From CF-39 sp035651155 (GTDB lineage Bacteria; Chloroflexota; Limnocylindria; P2-11E), in assembly GCA_035651155.1 (NCBI GenBank), contig DASRGG010000017.1, positions 62,001 to 126,000 of the forward strand: a stretch of DNA of 64,000 nt. Reading direction: 5' to 3'. Under the pieces are notes generated by a model that searched no databases, was not told the origin of the DNA, and was given only the letters and a program-made list of their open reading frames with translations. Below are positions 1 through 8,597 of this stretch, piece after piece (position 1 is the first letter of the stretch; every line of letters starts with the position of its first letter). Made by a program: the position numbers and the translations under genes.

Positions 1-307
1 GGTCGACCTGGCGCGTCGGGTTGGCGTTGTTGTAGGCGGTCACCGCCGCGAGGAACGGGTCGTCCTTGTCGAGCAGGTTCACCTGCACCTTGGTGTTGGC
101 CGGATCGGTGAGCTCGACCGTGGCCTTGTTGGCGATGATCGTGACCGACTTCACCTTGCCGGCCTGAACGTCCTGGATCGCCTTGGTGATCGTGACGGTC
201 TGGATGGCGGGCGTTTGCTGGCGGTACGCGTACAGGAGCGCCAGACCCATGACGACGAGAAGCAGGGTGAGGATGCCGTTCTTGAAGATCCGATTGTCGA
301 GGTTCAG
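1..307 (-). CDS. ftsH: FtsH, ATP-dependent zinc metalloprotease (N-terminal part, cut by window edge)
   Basis: Membrane-anchored AAA+ protease that degrades damaged and regulatory membrane proteins. Only about 100 N-terminal residues are in the window: a first membrane segment (ILTLLLVVMGLALLYAY) followed by the start of the extracytoplasmic FtsH_ext domain. The AAA+ and protease domains lie beyond position 1. No ATG, GTG or TTG occurs in frame before the membrane segment. The best start is CTG at 307, which overlaps the tilS stop as CTGA and sits a few bases after a GGAAGAGAGG ribosome-binding site. The tilS-ftsH order is conserved in many Gram-positive bacteria, which supports the call despite truncation. 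Confidence 0.85.
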   Translation of the reverse strand, partial: MNLDNRIFKNGILTLLLVVMGLALLYAYRQQTPAIQTVTITKAIQDVQAGKVKSVTIIANKATVELTDPANTKVQVNLLDKDDPFLAAVTAYNNANPTRQVD

Positions 308-1704
308 CGTGGGCCTCTCTTCCCGCCTCGTGGGCGCGCTTCTCTGTTCGATGCTACCTGACGCTCAGGGTCGGTCCTCACCGAAAAGTCCTCACCCGCG
401 GTAGGATCGTCCCCGACCCATTGGGCGCCGATCGCGACGGGTCCCGTGGAAGGCGCGGGCGAGAGGCCAGGGGCCCACAGCACGACGTCATCACACGTCA
501 CGAGCGGCCAGACGTCGCGGAGGCGCACCGGCACCTTCGCATCGACGAAGAGGTCCTGCAGCTTCCCGCCACCGCCGAGTCGATCGCCGGCGCGGCGCGC
601 GCGGACGACGATGCGCGAGGCGGTCGCGCCGTCCAGGCCACCGGTGTAGGTCGCGCCCTCGGTATCCATGCCGAGCGTGATCCGCCAACCGTGCCACCTC
701 AGGGATGACCGCACCGCGAGGGGCACCGGCGGTTGGGGTGCCACGCTCGTGGACGGTCCGGCGAGCCGGAGCTCGCCGTATTCCCGTCGCGCGACGCCGC
801 CCGGAAGATCGATGCGGCGCGAACCGTCGGTCGAGCTCGCGAGCGCGGCGAGCGCGGCGCGCTGGCGCGCGACGAGCGTCTTCCCCGTCACCTGGCGCCA
901 GGCGTCGGCGAGCACGCGCTCGCGGAGCGCTTCGTCGCCCGGCAGGCCGCGCACGTCGATGACGCCCGTCGACGCGTCGGGAAGGGATCCCGCGTCCGCG
1001 GCCGCGCGCGCCAAGCGGTCGTCGACCTCGGCGGCGGCCTCGGCGAAACGCGCGATCGCGGCGCGCACCTGCGGATTGATCTTCGCGAGCTCCGGCAGCA
1101 CGCGCGCGCGGACGCGGTTCCGGGAGAATCGCAGCGAGCGGTTCGTCGGATCCTCGCGCGGGCGGATCTTCGCCGCGCGGCAGAGCGCGAGCGTCTCGGC
1201 CCGCGTGATCGCGAGCAGCGGACGCACGATGCCGTCGCGCAGCGGGCGCATGCCCGCGACGCCGGCGAGCCCGGATCCACGCGTGAGATGGAGGAGGACG
1301 GTCTCGGCCTGGTCGTCCATGGTGTGTCCGGTCGCGACCGCCGTCGCCCCGAGGTCGCCCGCGACGCGGCGCAGGAACGCGTAGCGCGCCTCGCGCGCCT
1401 CGTCCTCGCCCTTCGGTGCCCGCTCCGCGCGTCCGACGCGGATCGGCGCGCCGATGCGCGCCGCGAGATCCGCCACGAACGCGGCGTCCGCGGCCGCCGC
1501 GCGTGGCCGCGCGCGGTGGTCGAAATGAGCGACGTGCAGGACGAGGCCGAATTCGTCGGCGAGCTCGGAGAGCACGAGCGCGAGCGCCGTCGAATCCGCG
1601 CCGCCGGAGACCGCGACGACGAGCGGGCCCGGCCGCAGGATGCCGTGACGGCGCGCGAAGCCGCGGACCCTCGAGACGATGGTGCGTGGCGTGGGAGTTG
1701 CCAA
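304..1704 (-). CDS. tilS: TilS, tRNA(Ile)-lysidine synthetase
   Basis: Converts the CAU anticodon cytidine of tRNA-Ile2 to lysidine so that the tRNA reads AUA and is charged with isoleucine. The 466-aa protein has the N-terminal PP-loop ATPase signature VAVSGGADSTALAL near residue 30 and ATGHTMDDQAET near residue 125, followed by the TilS-specific C-terminal substrate-binding regions. The start is TTG at 1704, directly after a tRNA gene. No better in-frame start precedes the PP loop. A probable substrate, a tRNA with CAU anticodon of the Ile2 type, is encoded at 63549-63622. Its stop overlaps the ftsH start. Confidence 0.93.
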   Translation of the reverse strand: MATPTPRTIVSRVRGFARRHGILRPGPLVVAVSGGADSTALALVLSELADEFGLVLHVAHFDHRARPRAAAADAAFVADLAARIGAPIRVGRAERAPKGEDEAREARYAFLRRVAGDLGATAVATGHTMDDQAETVLLHLTRGSGLAGVAGMRPLRDGIVRPLLAITRAETLALCRAAKIRPREDPTNRSLRFSRNRVRARVLPELAKINPQVRAAIARFAEAAAEVDDRLARAAADAGSLPDASTGVIDVRGLPGDEALRERVLADAWRQVTGKTLVARQRAALAALASSTDGSRRIDLPGGVARREYGELRLAGPSTSVAPQPPVPLAVRSSLRWHGWRITLGMDTEGATYTGGLDGATASRIVVRARRAGDRLGGGGKLQDLFVDAKVPVRLRDVWPLVTCDDVVLWAPGLSPAPSTGPVAIGAQWVGDDPTAGEDFSVRTDPERQVASNREARPRGGKRGPR

Positions 1705-1707
1705 CGG

Positions 1708-1782
1708 TGGCTGGGGTGGGATTCGAACCCACGACCGGGCGGTTATGAGTCGCCTGCTCTAGGCCAGCTGAGCTACCCAGCC
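1708..1782 (-). tRNA. tRNA-Met(CAU), probable elongator
   Basis: A complete 75-nt cloverleaf: acceptor stem GGCTGGG/CCCAGCC, D arm GTAGCTCAGCTGGCCTAGAGC, anticodon loop CTCATAA (CAU) and T loop TTCGAAT. The 3' CCA is not encoded. The acceptor begins with a normal G1-C72 pair, so it is not the initiator. Its body resembles elongator tRNA-Met more than the Ile2 type, but identity elements were judged by eye. It lies just upstream of tilS and is probably cotranscribed with it. Confidence 0.9.
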
Positions 1783-1789
1783 ATGCGCA

Positions 1790-2297
1790 TCAGATTGTAG
1801 GTTCGGACGGCCCTTCCGATGCGAGACGCGCGCGGAACTCTTGCTCGGTCATGCGGTGCTTCCGTGCGTTGCATGGGCCGGCAGGCCGGCAGGATGTTGT
1901 CGATCCAGTTCGAGCCTCCGCGCGCCAGCGGAATCCGGTGGTCGGCCTCAAGCGGACCCGCGGCACCGCAGTACGCGCAGGCGCCGCCGTGCTGCTCGAC
2001 CAGAGCAAGCCATTCTCGCGGTGTGAACGCGCCGTCAGCCGCCAACTTCCGCGCGCGGTAATTCGCAGAGCGCGCGCGCCCGACCTCCGGATTCGCCGAG
2101 TGGTACTCGGCGCTCTGTGCTAACCGTTCATCCCGGTGACGCGCGTAATAGGCGCGATTGTCGGTGGCATGCTCGACCGGGTGGGCCGCGCGCCATCGGC
2201 GCATCGCCTCCCGCGCTCGATCAGCGTTGCGCTTCATCCAATCGCGACCGTACTGTCGGCGTCGCGCGGGGTCTCGGTACGGCACGCACGCTCTCAT
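1790..2297 (-). pseudogene. HNH endonuclease, frameshifted
   Basis: Reads as a small HNH nuclease: an Arg/Ala-rich helical N-terminus, then CAYCGA, LEADHRIPLARGGSNW (the HNH core with Asp-His) and NILPACRP. The usual continuation, CNARKHRMTEQEFRARL, is present but in another frame. One extra base (or two missing) at about position 1873 separates the halves; in the first frame the protein instead runs on as unrelated sequence to 1773. The ATG at 2297 is preferred over one at 2348, which lies inside a terminator. Sitting between two tRNA-Met genes is typical of a mobile free-standing HNH gene. Frameshift or sequencing error cannot be told apart. Confidence 0.7.
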
Positions 2298-2332
2298 ACC
2301 GAACACGCGGCCGCGTAGCAATAGGACCAACG

Positions 2333-2359
2333 AAAAAAGCCCGGGCACGTTGCCCGGGC
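2333..2359 (-). terminator. Rho-independent terminator after initiator tRNA
   Basis: A perfect 9-bp stem (GCCCGGGCA/TGCCCGGGC) with a 3-nt loop is followed on the minus strand by six T residues. It lies 6 nt past the 3' end of the initiator tRNA and should end its transcript, separating it from the HNH gene and tilS. Confidence 0.85.
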
Positions 2360-2365
2360 CGACTG

Positions 2366-2437
<72 letters not shown>

Positions 2438-2476
2438 ACGTGAGTTTAGTCTACCGCATCTTACATCGCACTCCGC

Positions 2477-2812
2477 TCATCTCGTCCCCACGAACAGCGC
2501 GATCCATCTCATGACACGCGGCGCTCGCCCGCTCGGCGCCGTCGTCTGCGCGCGGGCGTTCGCGTCGCGCTGCACCGCGATGAGCGCCTCCCACGGCCAC
2601 ACGAACCCGAGGTCCCTCGCCTTGTCGATGACGTAATCGGTCGTCCGCTTCTGCGCCGCGGACCGCTCGAGCGACGCCTGCTTCCCCTGCTCGGAGGCGA
2701 TCTGCGCGTTCAGCTCGCGGATCTCGCGCGCGAGCGCGTTCTCCTGGATGGTCACACCCGCGAACGCGGACGCGAGCACCAGTCCGATGGCGAGCGCGCC
2801 CACGGCGAGCAC
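2477..2812 (-). CDS. FtsB/DivIC-type septum formation initiator protein
   Basis: A small bitopic division protein that would pair with FtsL and FtsQ at the septum. The 111-aa product has a short N-terminus, one membrane segment (VGALAIGLVLASAFAGV), a heptad-like coiled coil (ENALAREIRELNAQIASEQ) and the family's conserved end, IDKARDLGFVWPWEALI. The GTG at 2812 is used here; the frame stays open upstream, and a CTG at 2860 behind a GGGG-rich ribosome-binding site would add a basic cytoplasmic tail more typical of the family. The placement upstream of tilS and ftsH matches the divIC-tilS-ftsH order of Gram-positive bacteria. Confidence 0.8.
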   Translation of the reverse strand: MLAVGALAIGLVLASAFAGVTIQENALAREIRELNAQIASEQGKQASLERSAAQKRTTDYVIDKARDLGFVWPWEALIAVQRDANARAQTTAPSGRAPRVMRWIALFVGTR

Positions 2813-2882
2813 CGGCCGCAGCGATCGCGACGCCCGGCGCCGCCGCGTGTGATGGCTCAGCGGTCGCCCCTCATCCCGCGCA

Positions 2883-3695
2883 TCATCCCGCGGCCGCGGC
2901 CTCGAACGGAAGGGCCGACACGCTCATTCCCGCGGCGAGCGCCGCCCCGCGCCCGATGAGGCCGAGCAGATGCTCGGCCGCGAGCGTGTCCGTGACCTCG
3001 GAGCTGAACGCCGCGGCCACCACGACGCGCGACGGACCGCGGAACACGGCGACGTCGTTGCGCGAGGCGTCGAGCGTCCCGCTCTTGCTCGCGACCGCGG
3101 TGCCCTGCGGAAGGTAGCGGCGCAGCTTTCGGTCGTCGTCGCAGCGCTCCATGAGCGCCAGGACCGCGTCCGACGTGGCACGATCGACGAGCCGGCCCGC
3201 GACGAGCCGCTCGAGGAGGGCCACGAGCTCGCCCGCCGTCGCCACGTTCTCGAGCCCCTCCTTCGCCGCGTCGAAGTCGAACATCGCGCGCCGGAGCGCG
3301 GTGCTGCGACAGCCCCACTCGGCGAGGCGCTCGGCGACGCGCGCGACGCCCACGCGCTCGATGAGGCGGTTCGTCGCGGTGTTGTCCGACAGGCCGATGG
3401 AAAGCGCCGCGAGGTCGCGCAGCGTGAGCGTGTCGACGTCGCGCAGGTCCCACAGGATGCCCGAGCCCTCGACGCGCGCGCCAGTCGCGACGCGTTCGCG
3501 CAGATCGATCCGGCCGGCCGCGGCGTCGGCATGGAGGGCCATCACCAGCGGCACCTTGATGACCGACGCCGCCGGGAAGGCGGCATCGGGGTCGTGCCAG
3601 AGCAGCGTCTCGCCGTCGAGCGAGCGGACGAGCGCGCCGACGCGGAACCGCGCGCGCGCGATCGCGACGCGCACGGGACCGAAATGATCCTGCAC
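2883..3695 (-). CDS. Class A beta-lactamase-like serine hydrolase
   Basis: A 270-aa penicillin-recognising protein without an obvious signal peptide. It has the three active-site elements in order: SVIK (Ser44-x-x-Lys47), SDN (residues 103-105, the expected spacing) and KSGT before the last strand. The Glu of the omega loop that deacylates true beta-lactamases is not clearly placed; GLEN near 147-150 is the nearest candidate. It could be a beta-lactamase, a D,D-peptidase or an esterase. Lack of a clear export signal argues against a secreted resistance enzyme, though a start upstream is possible. The next gene downstream on the strand is the FtsB-like one. Confidence 0.75.
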   Translation of the reverse strand: MQDHFGPVRVAIARARFRVGALVRSLDGETLLWHDPDAAFPAASVIKVPLVMALHADAAAGRIDLRERVATGARVEGSGILWDLRDVDTLTLRDLAALSIGLSDNTATNRLIERVGVARVAERLAEWGCRSTALRRAMFDFDAAKEGLENVATAGELVALLERLVAGRLVDRATSDAVLALMERCDDDRKLRRYLPQGTAVASKSGTLDASRNDVAVFRGPSRVVVAAAFSSEVTDTLAAEHLLGLIGRGAALAAGMSVSALPFEAAAAG

Positions 3696-3734
3696 AGGCC
3701 GAGGCTAGCGCCTAGGCTTCGCGTCGTGATCGCC

Positions 3735-4634
3735 ATGCGCGCGCGCGTCCGCGCGGTGGTCTTCGTCGTCGCGACGATCGCCGCCAGCGGGTGTCTGCCC
3801 TTCACGACGACGCCCTCCCCCACGCCGTCCGCCTCGCCCACACCGGCACGACCGCGGTTCGAGCTCTCGACCTATCAATACGCTCTCCAGACGAAGGGCA
3901 AGATCCGCGTCGCCGTACGCGACAACGCTCCGCCGATGAGCGCGCGGTCCGCGGCCACACCCGAGGGCTTCGAGCCGGATGTCGCGCGCGAGATCGCCCG
4001 CGCGATCTGGGGAGCGAGCGAGGACCCCGAGTCGCACATCGAGTGGGTCTCGGTCGACGATTCCACCCGCGTGTCGGCCCTCACGAGCGATCGGGCCGAC
4101 ATCACGCTCGCCGGGCTGCTCATCACCGACGACGTGAAGAAGGTCATCGACCTCTCGGACACCTATCTCCATACCGGGCCGCGCCTGCTGGTGAAGAAGA
4201 CGAATGACCAGATCAAGGAGATCGCCGACGTCGCGACCGGCGAGCAGACCGTCTGCGCCGTCAAGGCGTCGCGCCCCGAGCAGGAGCTCAAGAAGATCAC
4301 CAACGGCGGGGCGAAGGTGCTCGAGCTCGAGAACCTGGGCTTCTGCATGCAGGCGCTCGCCACCGGAGCGGCGGACGCGATCGCCGCGGACGAGACCACG
4401 CTCCTCGGGCTCGTGTGGAGGCAGCCCAATGACCTGAAGCTGGTCGGCACGCTCTTCGCCGACGACCGTCTCGGCATCGGCGTCAAGAAGAGCGCGAGCG
4501 GCGACCGCACGGGCTTCCTCGAGTTCGTGAACAGCGCCCTCCTGAAGGTCGTCGCCGACCGCACCTGGGCGAAGATCTACGAGAAGGACATCGCGCCGCT
4601 GTCCGGCGAGAAGAAACAGCTGCCCACGGATTAG
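3735..4634 (+). CDS. Extracellular solute-binding lipoprotein, family 3 (amino-acid type)
   Basis: A substrate-capturing lipoprotein for an ABC importer, probably of polar amino acids. The 299-aa precursor has a signal peptide ending in the lipobox AASGC (Cys20), a Pro/Thr/Ser linker, and a bilobed SBP_bac_3 domain beginning at KIRVAVRDNAPPMS with the typical GFEPDVAREIA, DITLAGLLIT and AVKASRPE segments. The ATG at 3735 gives a canonical signal peptide; a GTG at 3726 is also possible. It is the only clear plus-strand gene in its neighbourhood. No permease or ATPase gene is adjacent, so the partner transporter is elsewhere. It converges on the sugar kinase with a 4-nt overlap of the 3' ends. 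Confidence 0.88.
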   Translation: MRARVRAVVFVVATIAASGCLPFTTTPSPTPSASPTPARPRFELSTYQYALQTKGKIRVAVRDNAPPMSARSAATPEGFEPDVAREIARAIWGASEDPESHIEWVSVDDSTRVSALTSDRADITLAGLLITDDVKKVIDLSDTYLHTGPRLLVKKTNDQIKEIADVATGEQTVCAVKASRPEQELKKITNGGAKVLELENLGFCMQALATGAADAIAADETTLLGLVWRQPNDLKLVGTLFADDRLGIGVKKSASGDRTGFLEFVNSALLKVVADRTWAKIYEKDIAPLSGEKKQLPTD

Positions 4635-5482
4635 CCCGTCGCGTCCGACATCCGCGCCGCGACGCGAGCGCGGTCCGCCAGGCCATCGGTCCCGACCGCC
4701 TCGACCGCGAAGGAGGCTGTCGCGTGCGCGAACCGCACCGCGTCGAGCAGCGGCCGCCCCTCCGCGAGCGCGATCGCGAGTCCGGCCGCGAACGCGTCTC
4801 CCGCGCCGGTCGCGTCGACGACGCGCTCGGCCTGGAACGCCGGCACCGTCCACTCCTCGCCGTCCGCGAGCACGAGCGCGCCGCGCTCCGCGAGGGTCAC
4901 GATCACCGGCGTGTGCCCTGCCCAGCGGCGCGGCTCGGCGAGCTCGCCGGCGATGTCCTCCTCGCTCAGGACGATGGCCGACGCGCTCGCGGTCACCTCC
5001 GCGACGTCGTCCCAGCGCCGCGGATGGATCGCGCCGCCGGCGTCCCACTCGCGCAGATAGCCCTGCGCGGTGACGACGGTCGCGGCGCGCCCGAACCCGC
5101 CGAGCAACGAGCGGTCGATCTCGTGCGCGACGGATCCGAGGACGACCGCGTCGGAGCCGCGCAGCGCCTCGGGGACGTCCGCGAGCCGGACGGCGCGCGC
5201 GCGCTGTCGAAGCCGCAGGATCCGGCGGCCATCCTCGTAGCGAAACGCGAACGTCGTCGTCACCTCCGACGGCAGCGCGTGCAGCTCGATGCCGAGCGAC
5301 GCGCAGCGCTCCGCGAGCGTCGCGCGCTCGTTCGGACCGACGCGCGTGACGAGCGCGGCACGCGCGCCCAGCCGCGCGGCGGTCGCCGCGGTGTAGGTGG
5401 CCGTCCCACCGAGACGCCACCCCGTCTCGTCGGGGAACTCGTCGCGGGTGACGTGTCCGATCGCGAGGAAGCGCGGCGTCAT
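4631..5482 (-). CDS. PfkB-family carbohydrate/nucleoside kinase
   Basis: A 283-aa ribokinase-fold kinase that phosphorylates a sugar or nucleoside with ATP. The N-terminal motif GGTATYTAATAARLGA and the C-terminal PfkB signature VVDATGAGDAFAAGLAIAL, with the catalytic Asp of GAGD, are both present. The substrate is not predictable from sequence. The ATG at 5482 shares one base with the ychF stop (TGATG), so the two are probably translationally coupled. Confidence 0.9.
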   Translation of the reverse strand: MTPRFLAIGHVTRDEFPDETGWRLGGTATYTAATAARLGARAALVTRVGPNERATLAERCASLGIELHALPSEVTTTFAFRYEDGRRILRLRQRARAVRLADVPEALRGSDAVVLGSVAHEIDRSLLGGFGRAATVVTAQGYLREWDAGGAIHPRRWDDVAEVTASASAIVLSEEDIAGELAEPRRWAGHTPVIVTLAERGALVLADGEEWTVPAFQAERVVDATGAGDAFAAGLAIALAEGRPLLDAVRFAHATASFAVEAVGTDGLADRARVAARMSDATG

Positions 5483-6615
5483 CAGACGTTGAAGAGCACG
5501 TGCAGGCAGTCGCCGTCCTGGACCGGGTAGGTCTTGCCCTCGGTCCGCATGATCCCGAGCTTCTTCGCGTTCGCCTCGGAGCCGGCCCTCAGGAGCTCGT
5601 CCCAGCGGATGACCTCCGCCCGGATGAATCCGCGCTCGAGATCGGAGTGGATCGCGCCGGCGGCCTGCTGCGCGGGCGTGTTCGCCGGGATCGTCCACGC
5701 GCGCACCTCGTCCTCACCGGTCGTGAAGAACGAGATGAGGCCGAGCAGCTCGTACGTCGCGCGCACCACCCGACGAAGGGCCGGCTCGGGGACCCCGAGC
5801 TCGGCGCGGAACGCGGCGGCCTCGTCCGCGGGGAGCTCGGCGATCTCGGCTTCGAGCTTCGCGCACACCGGCACGACGGCCATCCCCTTGTGCTTCGCGG
5901 CGGCCGCGCGCAGCGGGGCGAGCACGGCCTCCGAATCGGCGACGTCCGACTCATCGATGTTCGCGACCACGAGCTGTGGCTGCAGCGTGAGGAAGCGATA
6001 GCCGCGCACGGCCCTGCGCTCCTCCTCGTCGAGCGCGATGTCGCGCAGCGGGGTCTCGGCATCGAGCGCGGCCATCGCCTTCCGCAGCACGATCTTCTCG
6101 CGCTCCCGCGCCTCCTTCTCCGGGCCCTTCGCCGAGCGCAGCTCCGGCTCGATGCGCTCGAGGCGCCGCTCGACGACGGCGTGGTCCGCGAAGAGCAGCT
6201 CGAGCTCGACGCTCGCGAGATCGCGGACCGGATCGATCGTCGTGTCGACGTGGGGCACCGACGGATCGCGGAACGCGCGGACGACGTGGACGATGGCGTC
6301 CGAGCTGCGCAGGTCGCCGAGCTTCTGCGTGCTGAGCGCCGGGGGGAGGGGCCCCCCTTTCGCGAGCGCACCCTTTTCCGCGGAGTGCGCGAGGCCGAGG
6401 TCGCGGTAGGTGACCTCGGCGTAGGTCGTCTTCCTCGGCTTGAAGAGCGCGGCGAGCTTGTCGACGCGCTCATCCGGCACCTTCGCGACGCCGACGTTCG
6501 TCTCCGCCTCCGCTCCGGCGAACGCGCCCGTCGAGGCGTGACCGCCGGTGAGGAGGTTGAAGAGCGTGGTCTTTCCGACGTAGGGCAATCCCGTGATCGT
6601 CGAAACGAGGTTCAA
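5482..6615 (-). CDS. ychF: YchF/OLA1-family ribosome-associated ATPase
   Basis: An Obg-type P-loop protein that binds ribosomes and prefers ATP; it is implicated in stress responses. The 377-aa protein starts TGLPYVGKTTLFNLLTGG (Walker A). It has a helical coiled-coil insertion around residues 140-180 (RLERIEPELRSAKGPEKEA) and ends in the TGS domain with ISFFTTGEDEVRAW and the family ending KTYPVQDGDCLHVLFNV. The start is TTG at 6615, overlapping the murI stop as TTGA; any later start would lose Walker A. Confidence 0.95.
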   Translation of the reverse strand: MNLVSTITGLPYVGKTTLFNLLTGGHASTGAFAGAEAETNVGVAKVPDERVDKLAALFKPRKTTYAEVTYRDLGLAHSAEKGALAKGGPLPPALSTQKLGDLRSSDAIVHVVRAFRDPSVPHVDTTIDPVRDLASVELELLFADHAVVERRLERIEPELRSAKGPEKEAREREKIVLRKAMAALDAETPLRDIALDEEERRAVRGYRFLTLQPQLVVANIDESDVADSEAVLAPLRAAAAKHKGMAVVPVCAKLEAEIAELPADEAAAFRAELGVPEPALRRVVRATYELLGLISFFTTGEDEVRAWTIPANTPAQQAAGAIHSDLERGFIRAEVIRWDELLRAGSEANAKKLGIMRTEGKTYPVQDGDCLHVLFNV

Positions 6616-7469
6616 CCGAGCGTCGCCTCCCGCACGTCGACGTCCTCGCCGAAGATCGCGCGCGCGACGCCGCGGAATCGATCCGCCGGGCCCGTCGCGT
6701 ACACCTCGTGCGCGGGCACCACGCTCGCTTCGCCCGCTGAACGGGGGCCCCTGCCCCCGGACCCGGCGAGCAGGCGATGCGACGCGAGCACCTCGCGGAC
6801 GGCGAGTGCGGTGGTCGTCGCCGAATCGACGACGCGGACACCCGGGCCGGCGACCTTCGTGAACTCCTCGCGCAGCAGCGGGTAGTGCGTGCACCCGAGC
6901 AGGAGCGTGTCGACGACGGGCGTGACCACCCCACCCTCCGTGAGCAGCGGCTCGACGTACTCGCGCACCGCGGCGAGCGCCTCGGGCGTGCCGGCCTTGC
7001 CGTCCTCCACGATCGGGACGAGCTTCGGGCAGGCCTGCTGGACGACGTCCGCGAGCGGGTCGAGGTCGCGCACCGCGCGCACGTACGCGCCCGACCGGAC
7101 CGTGCCGGTCGTCGCGAGCACGCCGATCGCGCGCCGCGAGGAGGCCGCGACCGCCGCCGCCGCGCCGGGCCGCACGACGCCGATGAGCGGGACGCGGACC
7201 TCGTCGCGCACGGTCTCGAGCGCGACGCTCGTCGCGGTGTTGCACGCGATCACGATGAGCTTGCAGTCACGCGCGCCGAACCAGCGCATCGCCTGGCGCG
7301 TGAACTCGAGCACCTCCGCGCCGGGACGCGGGCCGTACGGCATGCGCGCCTCGTCGCCGAGGTACACGGTCGCCTCCGAGGGCAGCTGCCTACGGAGCTC
7401 CTTCAACACGGTGAGTCCGCCGACGCCCGAGTCGAAGAGGCCGATGGGACGCGCGCCGCGCTCAGGCAT
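6612..7469 (-). CDS. murI: Glutamate racemase
   Basis: Makes D-glutamate for peptidoglycan from L-glutamate without a cofactor. The 285-aa protein has both catalytic cysteines: IACNTATSVAL near residue 75 and LLLGCTHYPLL near 190, plus the N-terminal FDSGVGGLTVLKEL. A Gly/Pro/Arg-rich stretch near residue 240 (LLAGSGGRGPRSAGEA) looks like a lineage-specific insertion. It is coupled to ychF. The D-glutamate-consuming genes dgcN/dgcA lie 2 kb upstream on the same strand. Confidence 0.95.
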   Translation of the reverse strand: MPERGARPIGLFDSGVGGLTVLKELRRQLPSEATVYLGDEARMPYGPRPGAEVLEFTRQAMRWFGARDCKLIVIACNTATSVALETVRDEVRVPLIGVVRPGAAAAVAASSRRAIGVLATTGTVRSGAYVRAVRDLDPLADVVQQACPKLVPIVEDGKAGTPEALAAVREYVEPLLTEGGVVTPVVDTLLLGCTHYPLLREEFTKVAGPGVRVVDSATTTALAVREVLASHRLLAGSGGRGPRSAGEASVVPAHEVYATGPADRFRGVARAIFGEDVDVREATLG

Positions 7470-7477
7470 GCGCGGCG

Positions 7478-8581
7478 CTACTTGCGTTGCTGCGAGACGA
7501 GGGCGTTCGCGAGGTTCTCGACCGCCTTGCTCACCGGCGCGGTCGGGCTCGACAGCACGAAGGGCTGCTGCTTGTTGAGCGACTCGCTCACCGTCTTCCA
7601 ATCCGTGGGGACCTCGGCGATGACGGGGAGATTGAGGGCGTGCTCGAGCCCACCCTTCGACATGCCGGCCATCGTGTCCGACTGGTTCACCACCAGCAGG
7701 ATCGGCTTCTGCCCCTTGTACCCCAGCGCCTCGAACGTGTCGATCGCGGAGCGCGCGTTCGCGACCGTCGCGCCCATGTACGTGACGACGATGAGGATCA
7801 GCGTCGCCGCGTCGAGGATCGCGAGCGTGTCCTCGGAGAGGCGGCTCGGCGCGTCGACGACGACGTAGTCGTGGCTCTCGGCGAGAAGGCCCATCGCGGC
7901 GGCGATGTCGGCCGCCTGCACGAGGTCGGCCTCCTCCGGTCGCGCCGGCGCGAGCAGGATGTGCACGCCGCCGGGGGCTTCCCACAGCACCTCGTTGATG
8001 CTCGTCTTCATCGCGCCGGCCGCCGGCAGATCGACGAAGGAGCGCGTCGTCGGCGGGACCTGCAGCACGTGCCGCACCGCGCCGAACTGCATCACGCCGT
8101 CGAGGAGCGCGACCGCCTTGCCCTGGCGTCGCAGCACGCATGCGAGATTGAGGGCGAGCGTCGTCTTGCCGGTGCCGCCCTTCGGCGAATAGACCGCCAC
8201 GACGGTCCCCTGCCGCGCCTTCGCGGCCTTGCCGATGTTGAGGGCGGTGCCGAGCTCGTTCGCGCCACCGGGCAGCACGAACACGGCATCGATGCCGAGC
8301 TCCGTCTTGGGCTCCACGGGTCGCTGCGGCACGGTGACCATGACGATGCGCGTGCCCGGCGATGCCTCGCGGATGCGCTTCGCGATGTCGAAGCCCGTGA
8401 CCTTGCCCTGCAGGAGCGCGTCGATCATCACGATGTCCGGCTTCTCTGTCGTCGCCTGCGCGATGGCGGCGTCGGCTTGCGTCTGCACGCCGGCGAGCTC
8501 GACCTCGTGCTCGCGCGCGAGCATCTGCTGGAGGTGCTGCGCGACCTGCGGGAGGTCTTCGACGAGAAGGACGCGTTTCAT
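7478..8581 (-). CDS. Receiver-domain/CpaE-type P-loop ATPase fusion
   Basis: A 367-aa protein with an N-terminal response-regulator-like domain (MKRVLLVEDLPQVAQHL, putative phospho-acceptor in DIVMIDALL), then a MinD/ParA-superfamily ATPase with deviant Walker A SPKGGTGKTTLALNLA and a conserved VVVDAPSRLSEDT. CpaE proteins of this design localise pilus or secretion machinery to the pole. No tad/cpa genes are nearby, so its partner process is unknown. There is an 8-nt gap to murI and a 16-nt gap from the DUF1461 gene, so it is probably in the same transcript. Confidence 0.85.
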   Translation of the reverse strand: MKRVLLVEDLPQVAQHLQQMLAREHEVELAGVQTQADAAIAQATTEKPDIVMIDALLQGKVTGFDIAKRIREASPGTRIVMVTVPQRPVEPKTELGIDAVFVLPGGANELGTALNIGKAAKARQGTVVAVYSPKGGTGKTTLALNLACVLRRQGKAVALLDGVMQFGAVRHVLQVPPTTRSFVDLPAAGAMKTSINEVLWEAPGGVHILLAPARPEEADLVQAADIAAAMGLLAESHDYVVVDAPSRLSEDTLAILDAATLILIVVTYMGATVANARSAIDTFEALGYKGQKPILLVVNQSDTMAGMSKGGLEHALNLPVIAEVPTDWKTVSESLNKQQPFVLSSPTAPVSKAVENLANALVSQQRK

Positions 8582-8597
8582 CGCGGGCGAGTTTAGG

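Noticed and set aside
2970..3734. Plus-strand extension of the solute-binding lipoprotein by about 255 codons
   Set aside because: It is antisense to the beta-lactamase-like gene; the lipoprotein signal peptide begins at 3735.
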